DNA of 7,927 bases from Gammaproteobacteria bacterium (GTDB lineage Bacteria; Pseudomonadota; Gammaproteobacteria; HK1), in the NCBI GenBank assembly GCA_020444775.1, contig JAGRHX010000753.1:1-7927 (forward strand). The letters run 5' to 3'. This document shows positions 1-6,087 of the stretch, one piece after another. How positions within the stretch are numbered: the first letter of the stretch is position 1; the number at the start of each line of letters is the position of its first letter. The notes under the pieces were generated by a model. The model did no database searches. It worked only from the letters and a program-made list of their open reading frames with translations, and was not told the DNA's origin. A program made the translations under genes and the position numbers.

Positions 1-407
1 GCGGGCTCGTCGCCCACCGGCTCGCAGACCTGGTCCAACGCGCAGCCGTTCGCGGTGCGTCGGTCGCACGCACGCCGGCACGTCGACTCGGCGGCGCCGT
101 CGACGTTCACGCAGACCGCGCCCGGCGCGCACGCGTCGCTCGAGCCGCACACCGAGCCTTCGGCCAGTTCTCCGCCCATGTAACAAACCGCGGTCGTGGT
201 CGACGGCAGGCAGACGCTGCCGTCCGAGCAGAGGCGGGTCGTGCTCGGGTCGCAGACCGCCATGCACTCACGTCCCCGGAGCTGCGTCGGAAAACAGACC
301 GTGCCGTCCTCACACTCCACGCTCGTGAGGCACGGATCCCCGGCCGGACCGGGGCCGTTGTCACCACAGCCGAGGGCGAGCGCCAGGCAGAGGAGGCAGA
401 GCCGCAT
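1..407 (-). CDS. Cysteine-rich secreted lipoprotein, 3' part beyond left edge
   Basis: Read on the minus strand from ATG at 407, the frame stays open for 135 codons to the window edge, so the C-terminus is missing. The N-terminus MRLCLLCLALALGCGD is a short lipoprotein-type signal with a variant lipobox (A-L-G-C), predicting lipidation at Cys14. The mature part starts with a Gly/Pro/Asn linker. It then has about sixteen cysteines in repeating units of the form C-x4-C-x2-G-x2-C (for example SVECEDGTVC, SSDACAPGAVC, NGCALDQVC). Such small disulfide-rich surface proteins are abundant in myxobacteria and relatives; their function is generally unknown. An in-frame ATG at 464 would add 19 residues (MHVSVVGLPAGKRWSTSRR) before the signal. 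I prefer 407 because the signal then has normal length and the candidate promoter would start transcription near 460. The Shine-Dalgarno for 407 is weak (GGAG, 13 bases away). Leucine codons are mostly CTC, unlike the CTG-rich importer permease. No function is assigned. Confidence 0.72.
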   Translation of the reverse strand, partial: MRLCLLCLALALGCGDNGPGPAGDPCLTSVECEDGTVCFPTQLRGRECMAVCDPSTTRLCSDGSVCLPSTTTAVCYMGGELAEGSVCGSSDACAPGAVCVNVDGAAESTCRRACDRRTANGCALDQVCEPVGDEP

Positions 408-547
408 GCGGCGGCTCGTACTCCAACGCTTGCCCGCCGGCAATCCGACGACGGAAACGTGCATGAAATCCAGCGGATGGAAAAACGTGACTCAATTGTG
501 CGTTGCGCTCTTGTCCGTGGCGGCTAGGCGGTGCACCCTTCCGCGCG
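408..547. other. Divergent intergenic spacer
   Basis: This spacer lies between the lipoprotein gene on the minus strand and the importer ATPase gene on the plus strand. Positions about 450-505 are clearly A/T-richer than the surroundings. It holds an imperfect direct repeat, GGAAACGTG (453-461) and GGAAAAACGTG (479-489). I find no convincing plus-strand -35/-10 pair for the importer operon: the TTG-containing hexamers at 496, 504 and 511 have no acceptable -10 at normal spacing. No tRNA or small ORF with a ribosome binding site was seen. Confidence 0.5.
467..495 (-). promoter_or_regulatory. Candidate sigma70-like promoter for the lipoprotein gene
   Basis: On the minus strand TTGAGT (495-490, 4 of 6 matches to TTGACA) is followed after exactly 17 bases by TGGATT (472-467, 3 of 6 matches to TATAAT). 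It lies in an A/T-richer patch of an otherwise GC-rich region. Transcription would begin near 460, downstream of the ATG at 464, which favours the start at 407. The -10 is poor, so this is tentative. Confidence 0.25.
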
Positions 548-1678
548 GTGGCGGAGCTGGGGCTCAGCGGAATCCGAAAGGGGTTCGGGGATACGCTCAT
601 CCTCAAGGGCGTCGATCTGCACGTCGCGGACGGTCAGCTCGTCGTGCTCGTGGGCCCGAGCGGCTGCGGCAAGAGCACCTTGCTGCGCACCATCGCGGGC
701 CTCGAGCTGCCCGACCAGGGCACGATCCGCATCGCGGGCAAGGATCTCACGAAGGCGCCCCCGAAAGACCGTGACATCGGCATGGTCTTCCAGAGCTATG
801 CGATCTGGCCGCACATGAGCGTCTTCGAGAACGTCGCCTTTCCCCTGATCCATGGCCACCACGGCAAGCCGAGTGCCAGCGAGGTGCGAGCCCGCGTGAT
901 GCGTGCCCTGACACGGGTGCAGCTGGAGGACTTCGCAGATCGGCCCGCGCCGTTCCTCAGCGGTGGTCAGCAGCAGCGGGTCGCGCTCGCGCGAGCCCTG
1001 GTTCACGAGCCGCCGTTGCTGCTGTTCGACGAGCCCTTGAGCAATCTGGATGCGAAGCTGCGCGAGCAGATGCGCACCGATGTGCGACGACTGACCGAAT
1101 CACTCGGCATGACCACCGTCTATGTCACCCACGATCAGATCGAGGCGCTGGCGATGTCCGATCGCATCGCAGTGATGCGCCATGGCCGCATCGTTCAGCA
1201 GGGTACGCCACGCGAGGTCTACTTCGAACCCGTCAATGCCTTCGTCGCGCAGTTCCTCGGTGGTGGCAACAGCCTGTCTGGAACCCTGGCCGAAACCTGC
1301 AGCGCGCGCCGGCCGTGCGTGGTGCGGACCGCGCTCGGGCCGCTGCCGGGTATCGCCGCGCGTGCCCTGCCGGCCGGTGCCCGCGTGCAGCTGATCGTGC
1401 GACCGGAGGGCTTCCGCTTGCACTTGGCATCGCGCTCTCTGCCCGACACGATGGGACTGCTGAGCGGCACGGCGCGGAGCGTGAGCTTTCTCGGCAACAG
1501 CCTCGAAGTGCTGGTAGAGATCGGGCAAACGGAGCTGCGTGCACGGCTCGACCCGGGTCTGCAGATCGCCGCGGGAGCACGGCTCCAGCTCGCACTGATT
1601 CTGGAACGCTGCATCGTCACCGCCGACGATACGGACGCGAACAAGGCATTCGAAGGTGGCAACGGTCTTGCCCGCTGA
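548..1678 (+). CDS. ABC importer ATP-binding protein (FbpC/PotA-type, TOBE domain)
   Basis: Cytoplasmic ATPase that powers a solute importer. Numbered from GTG at 548 (376 residues), the nucleotide-binding domain shows Walker A GPSGCGKST (36-44), the Q-loop in MVFQSYAIWPHMSVFENVAF (Gln82), signature LSGGQQQR (137-144), Walker B LLLFDEP (157-163), D-loop SNLDA and switch His in YVTHDQ (His195). FLGGGN near 236-241 leads into a C-terminal regulatory region of about 130 residues whose last part (around 285-360) fits a TOBE domain. Length and the SYAIWPHM segment match the family that serves iron(III), polyamine, putative phosphonate and related importers. The start is uncertain: the frame extends to a TTG at 503, adding 15 residues that do not look like the family. 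GTG 548 gives the usual N-terminus (MAELGLSGIRKGFGD), but neither start has a good Shine-Dalgarno. The 3' end overlaps the permease gene by 23 bases. Confidence 0.93.
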   Translation: MAELGLSGIRKGFGDTLILKGVDLHVADGQLVVLVGPSGCGKSTLLRTIAGLELPDQGTIRIAGKDLTKAPPKDRDIGMVFQSYAIWPHMSVFENVAFPLIHGHHGKPSASEVRARVMRALTRVQLEDFADRPAPFLSGGQQQRVALARALVHEPPLLLFDEPLSNLDAKLREQMRTDVRRLTESLGMTTVYVTHDQIEALAMSDRIAVMRHGRIVQQGTPREVYFEPVNAFVAQFLGGGNSLSGTLAETCSARRPCVVRTALGPLPGIAARALPAGARVQLIVRPEGFRLHLASRSLPDTMGLLSGTARSVSFLGNSLEVLVEIGQTELRARLDPGLQIAAGARLQLALILERCIVTADDTDANKAFEGGNGLAR

Positions 1679-3380
1679 GGCCGGGCGGCGTGACCACGCG
1701 CTGGCCCCGCGGACCGCTTCGAAGCTGGTCACCCTGGTGCTGCTGGTGCTCGTGCTCGGCCCGTTGCTGGTCCTGATCCACCTCAGTCTGCTGCCGGCCG
1801 GCAGCCTGCCGTTGTCCGCCGCGCCACTGGGTCTGCAGAACTATGTCCGCGCCTTTCACGGTAGCGAGACGCTGCTACTGGTGCGTAATACCTTGTGGTA
1901 CGCAGGGGGCAGCGTCATCGTCGCGGTGTCGGTCGCGACCGCGCTCGCCTGGCTGTGCGAACGCACCGACCTGCCGTTTCGCGCGCTCGTCCATACGCTG
2001 ATGTTCTCGTGGATGGCGGTGCCGCCGCTGGTCATGGCCTTCGGCTGGATCCTGCTGCTCAATCCCAACAACGGTGCGCTGAATCTCGCGTTGCAGTCGC
2101 TGCTCGGACTCGAGCACAGTCCGCTCAGCATCTACTCGATATGGGCGATGATCGCGATCACCGGGCTGTCGTTGGTGCCGACCACCTTCGTCATGGTCGG
2201 CAATCTGCTGCGCAACATGGATCCACAGCTCGAGAACGCGGCCACCGTCTCCGGCGCGAGTCGCCTGACGGTGATACGACGCATCACCGTGCCGTTGCTG
2301 AGTCCGGGGCTGCTGTCGATCGCCATCTACCTGTTCATGGTCATGGTCCAGGCCTTCGACGTGCCGCTGGCTATCGGCCTGACCGCACGGGTACCGGTGC
2401 TCAGCACACGCATATTCGTGCTCTCCAGCGCCGAGGACGGACTGCCGAGCTACGGTCTGGCCGCCGCCCTGGGCGTGGTGCTGATGCTTATTGCAATGGC
2501 ACTGATGACCGGTTACTTCCGCGCAGTACGCACCGGTGAGCGGTTCCGCGTGGTCACCGGCAAGGCCTTCAGGCCGCGGCGGCTGTCATTGGGACGTCTG
2601 CGTGGTCCGCTGACCGCGTTGGTCGCTGGCTACTTCGCGCTCATGTTCCTGCCACTGCTCATGCTGCTCTGGACCAGCTTGCTGCCCTTCTATCAGACGC
2701 CCTCGCTGAGCGCACTCGCGACGATAGACCTGCACAACTACGATGCCGTCCTCGCCACGCCGCTGGTCCAGCAGGCCCTGCTCAACACCGTGATCCTGGT
2801 GCTTTGCAGCGCGACCCTCGTCATGCTGCTCGCCGGACTGGTGAGCTGGTTCTGCGTGCGCGGCCGCGGCCGCTGGACCCGCTGGCTGGAGATGCTGGCC
2901 TTCGCCCCGGTCGCGGTGCCAAACATCGTCATCGCCATGGCCATCGGCATGCTCTATCTGCGCACGCCGCTGTATGGCAGCGTTGCGATCCTGGTGCTCG
3001 CGCACGTCAGCATCTACATCGCCTTCGGCACCCGTACCCTGACCGCGGCGCTGCTGCAGATCCACGAAGAGCTGGAGAACGCCGCGATCGTCAGCGGCGC
3101 CTCGTGGCTGACCACGCTGCGCCGCATCGTGCTGCCCTTGCTGTGGCCGCAGTTCCTCAACGGCTGGCTGTGGGTGGTCGCGCACAGCGCCCGTGACCTG
3201 ACCGTGCCGCTGATGCTGATGTCGACCGGCAACATCGTGGTGTCTTCGTTGCTGTGGTTGATGTGGGAGCACCCGGACATTCCGGGCGCCGCGGCGCTCG
3301 CAATCCTGAATGTGGTCGTGCTCATGGGCCTGGTGCTGACGGTCCGGGCCCTGGGCCTGCGGGGAGAGTCGATACGATGA
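1656..3380 (+). CDS. ABC importer permease with two fused membrane halves (FbpB-type)
   Basis: Inner-membrane channel of the importer, 574 residues from GTG 1656 (Shine-Dalgarno-like AAGG at 1643-1646, nine bases upstream). Two homologous halves each carry about six hydrophobic segments: roughly 24-45, 78-101, 110-135, 155-181, 218-243 and 265-288, then 318-345, 373-400, 411-434, 439-459, 497-515 and 545-567. Each half has the cytoplasmic EAA loop that docks on the ATPase: ENAATVSGASRLTVIRR (193-209) and ENAAIVSGASWLTTLRR (474-490). The linker around 290-317 is basic. The fused 2 x 6 helix design is typical of the iron(III)-type (FbpB/SfuB) permeases, in which one polypeptide replaces a heterodimer. 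The family also includes permeases for organic solutes, so the fold does not set the substrate. The gene overlaps its neighbours on both sides (23 bases with the ATPase, 4 with the binding protein), indicating translational coupling. Confidence 0.94.
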   Translation: MATVLPAEAGRRDHALAPRTASKLVTLVLLVLVLGPLLVLIHLSLLPAGSLPLSAAPLGLQNYVRAFHGSETLLLVRNTLWYAGGSVIVAVSVATALAWLCERTDLPFRALVHTLMFSWMAVPPLVMAFGWILLLNPNNGALNLALQSLLGLEHSPLSIYSIWAMIAITGLSLVPTTFVMVGNLLRNMDPQLENAATVSGASRLTVIRRITVPLLSPGLLSIAIYLFMVMVQAFDVPLAIGLTARVPVLSTRIFVLSSAEDGLPSYGLAAALGVVLMLIAMALMTGYFRAVRTGERFRVVTGKAFRPRRLSLGRLRGPLTALVAGYFALMFLPLLMLLWTSLLPFYQTPSLSALATIDLHNYDAVLATPLVQQALLNTVILVLCSATLVMLLAGLVSWFCVRGRGRWTRWLEMLAFAPVAVPNIVIAMAIGMLYLRTPLYGSVAILVLAHVSIYIAFGTRTLTAALLQIHEELENAAIVSGASWLTTLRRIVLPLLWPQFLNGWLWVVAHSARDLTVPLMLMSTGNIVVSSLLWLMWEHPDIPGAAALAILNVVVLMGLVLTVRALGLRGESIR

Positions 3381-4459
3381 GATTTCGAGCACGCAGGGTC
3401 ACCCGCCGCTTACTGGGACTGGGACTGTGTCTGGGCTTGTGCATGCAATCGAGCTTCGCCCAGACGCGTTTCGAGGATCTACACGCCGCCGCACGCGATG
3501 AGGGCCGTCTGGAGATCTGGATGGCCTCGCCCGCCCGCGGTGAAGTGCACCGCGCCTTGTTCGAGGCCTTCGAGCAGCGCTTTGGTGTCAAGCTGCGCTG
3601 GAAGTGGGTGGCGCTGCATCCGCTGCGGTCGGTGAGCCGCTTGACCATGGAGGCCGCAGCCGGCCGGGTCAGTGCCGATCTCATCGGCGGCGCCAGTGCC
3701 GATCACCTGGCCGAGCTCGCGCAGCGCGGCCTCGTCCGAGCATACCCCTGGGTCGAAACCTTCGGCGACGAGCTACCAGGCATCGCCGAGAGCGCCTCGC
3801 GCCTGCTGCCCGAGCTACTCGGCACCGGTCTGGTCTGGATCGACAATCTGTACGTGCTGGCGTGGAACACCCACTTCGTCGACGCCGCACAGGCGCCGCG
3901 TCGCTTTGCCGAGCTGCTGGATCCGAAATGGCGTGGTCGCTTCGCGATCAACGCGCTCGGCGCGGCACCCTTCGATCTGATTGGCCTGGCCATCGGCGAG
4001 ACCCCGATGCTGGATCTAGTCAGCGGTCTGCTCGCCAACCATCCGGTGCTCAAGGGCGGCACACCGGCGGTCGGCGGCGCCATCACCAGTGGCGAGGCCT
4101 GGCTGGGCGTCAGCTCCTTCATCAGCGTGCAGCGCGCGCAGCGGGCGGGCGAGCCACAGGCGTTCCGTCTGGCCGAGGACTTCGTGCCGGTGATGCCCCT
4201 GCATCTGCTGGTACCCGAGCAGGCACCGCACCCGAACGCGGCCCGCTTGTTCGCGGCCTGGCTGGTCACCGAGGGCGCTCGGATCGTCGAGCGTATGGAC
4301 GCGTCGAGCCGGATGAGCGACCCCGACTCGGCCATGGCCCGTGTGCTCCAAGCGCGGCCACCGGGCGCGACGCTGGTCGAGGAGCGCTCGCTCGAGGACA
4401 TACAGGCGACCCGCGCCTACACCAGTCGTATCCAGAGCCTGATCACCGGCAGACGCTGA
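3377..4459 (+). CDS. Periplasmic substrate-binding protein of the ABC importer
   Basis: The protein has 360 residues. ATG 3377 overlaps the permease stop as ATGA, and GGGGAGAG at 3361-3368 lies eight bases upstream, which fixes the start. The signal peptide has a basic n-region (MRFRARRVTRR), a hydrophobic core (LLGLGLCLGLCM) and likely cleavage after SSFA (28/29). TRRLLGL faintly resembles a twin-arginine motif, so Tat export is possible but unproven. The mature part fits the FbpA-like cluster of solute-binding proteins: a first lobe with EGRLEIWMASPARGEV (42-57), the ELLDPKWRGRFA segment (179-190), HPVLKGGTPAVGGAITSGE (222-240) with LGVSSF just after, and ARLFAAWLVTEGARIVE (289-305) near the end. 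The adjacent Tyr pair that binds iron(III) in classical FbpA is absent. That argues for an organic or other ligand, which I cannot name. Its gene order after ATPase and permease gives a complete importer. Confidence 0.9.
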   Translation: MRFRARRVTRRLLGLGLCLGLCMQSSFAQTRFEDLHAAARDEGRLEIWMASPARGEVHRALFEAFEQRFGVKLRWKWVALHPLRSVSRLTMEAAAGRVSADLIGGASADHLAELAQRGLVRAYPWVETFGDELPGIAESASRLLPELLGTGLVWIDNLYVLAWNTHFVDAAQAPRRFAELLDPKWRGRFAINALGAAPFDLIGLAIGETPMLDLVSGLLANHPVLKGGTPAVGGAITSGEAWLGVSSFISVQRAQRAGEPQAFRLAEDFVPVMPLHLLVPEQAPHPNAARLFAAWLVTEGARIVERMDASSRMSDPDSAMARVLQARPPGATLVEERSLEDIQATRAYTSRIQSLITGRR

Positions 4460-4515
4460 ACCGCCGCAGCCAGCCAGCGTTGCGGATTGACACGCCGGCG
4501 ACCGGCAGGCTACCC

Positions 4516-4529
4516 GTGTCCCGGGTCAC
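4516..4529. promoter_or_regulatory. Near-palindromic dyad, candidate operator
   Basis: GTGTCCCGGGTCAC reads as GTG-T-CCCGGG-T-CAC, a 14-base dyad with one mismatched pair. It lies just upstream of the candidate promoter and next to the perfect 8-base palindrome GTTCGAAC (4537-4544). The same bases can also form a small hairpin ACCCG/CGGGT (4512-4526). In GC-rich DNA short dyads arise by chance, so operator function is only suggested by position. Confidence 0.25.
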
Positions 4530-4537
4530 CACGGCGG

Positions 4538-4567
4538 TTCGAACACGGCCGAGCGTGCTGCTATGCT
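4538..4567 (+). promoter_or_regulatory. Candidate extended -10 promoter of the hydroxylase operon
   Basis: TGC-TATGCT (4559-4567) matches the extended -10 pattern TGn-TATAAT, with 4 of 6 matches in the hexamer. The upstream -35 region is weak: TTCGAA at 4538 with an 18-base spacer, or TCGAAC at 4539 with 17, each 3 of 6. A poor -35 is compatible with an extended -10 or with activator dependence. Transcription would start near 4574, leaving a leader of about 136 bases before the small-subunit gene. Confidence 0.35.
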
Positions 4568-4576
4568 CGCGGCCTT

Positions 4577-4678
4577 ACGGGTCAGACAAGCTGCGTCGGG
4601 GCCTTGCCCTGACGCCCGTGCATACAGCCGCGTGGGCCAGCAATTCGGCTGCAACCACCACGCGCCGCGCGTCTGACC
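4577..4678 (+). promoter_or_regulatory. Leader RNA region with mutually exclusive hairpins (candidate)
   Basis: Structure A is ACGG-GTCAG-a-CAAG (4577-4590) pairing with CTTG-cc-CTGAC-gc-CCGT (4603-4619), giving 13 pairs with small bulges and a 12-base loop. Structure B uses GGTCAGAC (4580-4587), which is a perfect 8-base reverse complement of GTCTGACC (4671-4678). It encloses a 6-base hairpin CAGCCG/CGGCTG (4625-4651). A and B share the same 5' arm and cannot form together. The 3' arm of B ends 18 bases before the GAAGGA ribosome binding site. This geometry could allow leader control, but there is no match I can confirm to a known riboswitch. Confidence 0.25.
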
Positions 4679-4695
4679 GATGTGAGGCTGACGAC

Positions 4696-4701
4696 GAAGG
4701 A
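4696..4701 (+). promoter_or_regulatory. Ribosome binding site of the small-subunit gene
   Basis: GAAGGA lies eight bases before ATG 4710. It supports that start for the [2Fe-2S] subunit gene. Confidence 0.75.
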
Positions 4702-4709
4702 TCCGGCCG

Positions 4710-5189
4710 ATGAAAATCTCAATGCGTGTGAATGGCCAGGAACACACCGCCGAGGTCGAGCCACGCCGGCTCCTGCTCGACTGCCTGCGCGACGATCTGG
4801 GTCTGACCGGCACCAAGGAAGGCTGCGGCGTCGGTGTGTGTGGCGCGTGCACCGTGCTGGTCGACGGTCGGCTCACCAGCAGCTGTCTGGAGCTGGCGGC
4901 ACGTTGCGACGGCGCCGAGGTCGTGACCATCGAGGGTCTGGCCGATGACGGCCGGCTCGACCCGGTGCAACAGGCCTTCGTCGACAACGGTGGCTTCCAG
5001 TGTGGTATCTGCACACCTGGCATGGTCCTGACCGCCAGGGCCCTGCTCGATGCGCATCCACAGCCGAGCGACGAGCAGATCGCCGACTGGATGATGGGCA
5101 GCCTGTGCCGCTGCACGGGTTATTACAAGATCCGGGAGTCGATCAAGGCGGCCGCCGCGGCGCGCAGCGGCGAGCGGGGTGACACATGA
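4710..5189 (+). CDS. Molybdenum hydroxylase small subunit, two [2Fe-2S] clusters (CoxS-like)
   Basis: Electron-transfer subunit of a three-subunit molybdenum hydroxylase, passing electrons from the Mo site to FAD. It has 159 residues, the normal length for the family. The N-terminal plant-ferredoxin-like domain carries C39, C44, C47 and C59 (GCGVGVCGACTVLVDG). The C-terminal four-helix domain carries C98 and C101 (FQCGICTPGMV) and C133 and C135 (GSLCRCTGY). All eight cluster ligands are present, so both clusters should assemble. C135 lies in the CRCTGY segment that in relatives contacts the molybdopterin cofactor. There is no signal peptide, consistent with a cytoplasmic enzyme. It is the first gene of the operon, has a clear ribosome binding site, and overlaps the FAD subunit gene by four bases (ATGA). 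The family is certain; the enzyme's substrate is not. Confidence 0.96.
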   Translation: MKISMRVNGQEHTAEVEPRRLLLDCLRDDLGLTGTKEGCGVGVCGACTVLVDGRLTSSCLELAARCDGAEVVTIEGLADDGRLDPVQQAFVDNGGFQCGICTPGMVLTARALLDAHPQPSDEQIADWMMGSLCRCTGYYKIRESIKAAAAARSGERGDT

Positions 5190-6064
5190 ACGCATTCGAG
5201 CTGCTGGTCCCCAAGGACAAGTCCGCGGCCCTGGGTCTGCTCAACGAGCATGGTGACGAGGCGAGGCTCATTGCCGGCGGCACGGGCCTTCTCAACCTCA
5301 TGAAGCAGCGCCTGGTCTATCCGGAGCGATTGATCAGCCTGCATCGCGTCGGCGGCATGGATGCGGTGACACTGGACGGCGCGAGCGTGCGTATCGGCGC
5401 CCTCACCCGACTCGCGACCCTAGAGGGCGACCCGGCGATCGCGACGCATCTACCGATGCTGCGCGAGACCCTGCACGAGGTCGCGAGCCCACGCGTTCGC
5501 GCCATGGCCACCCTGGGCGGCGCGGTCGCGCACGGCGATCCGCATCAGGACACGCCAGCGGCGCTCATCGCGCTGGGTGCCAGCGTGATCGCTGAAAGTC
5601 ACGACGGCAGTCGCGAGATCCCGCTCGACGAGCTCTATCAGGACTACTACGAGACCGCGCTCGAAGCAGACGAGCTGATCACCGAGATCCGGATCCCGCA
5701 ACAGCGGACACGCGCCGCCGCCTATCTGAAGTTCCTGCCACGCAGCGCCGAGGATTACGCCACGGTCGCGGCGGCGGTGAGCATCGAGGTGGACGACGCA
5801 AGCGGCGTCTGCAGCGGCTGCAGGATCGTGCTCGGCAGCGTCGGCTCCACACCAATCCGCTCGACCGCGGCCGAGACGCTGCTGATTGGCGAGCGGCCGT
5901 CAACGGAGCGTTTTCGCGCGGCCGCGGAGGCAGCGGCCAGGGATACCGATCCCATGACCGACACACGCGGCTCGGCCGAGTACAAGCGGGCGATGGCCGC
6001 GGTCTTCACGCGGCGTGCGCTGACCCAGGCGCTGGAGCGGCTGGGTCAGGCCGACGCCGGATGA
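5186..6064 (+). CDS. Molybdenum hydroxylase medium subunit, FAD-binding (CoxM-like)
   Basis: FAD subunit that takes electrons from the [2Fe-2S] subunit and passes them to the final acceptor. It has 292 residues, close to the family norm. The FAD-binding segments are both visible: AGGTGLLNLMK (30-40) and TLGGAVAHGDPHQDTPAALIALGA (109-132), where relatives have TIGG.. and ..D.PPALLALGA. RSAEDYATVAAAVSI (186-200) matches the conserved stretch before the C-terminal domain of CO dehydrogenase flavoprotein-like proteins, which occupies about 180-285. ATG 5186 overlaps the upstream stop as ATGA, with GGGGTG (5176-5181) as ribosome binding site. A gap of only 23 bases separates it from the CoxG-like gene. 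It has the same operon and orientation as the other subunits and no sign of damage. Confidence 0.95.
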   Translation: MNAFELLVPKDKSAALGLLNEHGDEARLIAGGTGLLNLMKQRLVYPERLISLHRVGGMDAVTLDGASVRIGALTRLATLEGDPAIATHLPMLRETLHEVASPRVRAMATLGGAVAHGDPHQDTPAALIALGASVIAESHDGSREIPLDELYQDYYETALEADELITEIRIPQQRTRAAAYLKFLPRSAEDYATVAAAVSIEVDDASGVCSGCRIVLGSVGSTPIRSTAAETLLIGERPSTERFRAAAEAAARDTDPMTDTRGSAEYKRAMAAVFTRRALTQALERLGQADAG

Positions 6065-6087
6065 GCGCCTGAGCGAGGTGGCCAGCG

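Larger units (their letters stand above)
4460..4709. other. 250-base regulatory gap between importer and hydroxylase operons
   Basis: No credible gene lies here. The gap contains an isolated TTGACA (4487-4492) with no good -10 at normal distance, a short GC hairpin (4494-4506), a near-palindrome (4516-4529), the perfect palindrome GTTCGAAC (4537-4544), an extended -10 promoter candidate, and a 130-base leader with alternative inverted repeats. The density of dyads suggests that the hydroxylase operon has its own regulated promoter rather than relying only on read-through from the importer. Confidence 0.5.

Noticed and set aside
3254..3376. Upstream extension of the binding protein by 41 residues
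   Set aside because: It would overlap the permease by 127 bases and bury the signal peptide. ATG 3377 has a strong ribosome binding site and an ATGA overlap.
2586..3392. 268-codon antisense frame opposite the permease
   Set aside because: The protein is dominated by Gln, Arg, His and Gly and is a mirror of hydrophobic codons. The sense strand encodes a conserved permease.
4494..4506. GCCGG-CGA-CCGGC hairpin as terminator of the importer operon
   Set aside because: The stem has only five pairs and no T-run follows. It is too weak to call a rho-independent terminator.
4530..4550. GGTTCGAAC resembling a tRNA T-loop (possible tRNA or attachment-site remnant)
   Set aside because: The flanking bases do not form a T-stem, and no acceptor, D or anticodon arms or CCA end are found around it. 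There is no integrase gene nearby.
3604..4713. 369-codon plus-strand frame overlapping the binding-protein gene
   Set aside because: Its translation is low-complexity, rich in Arg, Gly and Ala, and lies in another frame of the conserved binding protein. It has no ribosome binding site or family resemblance.
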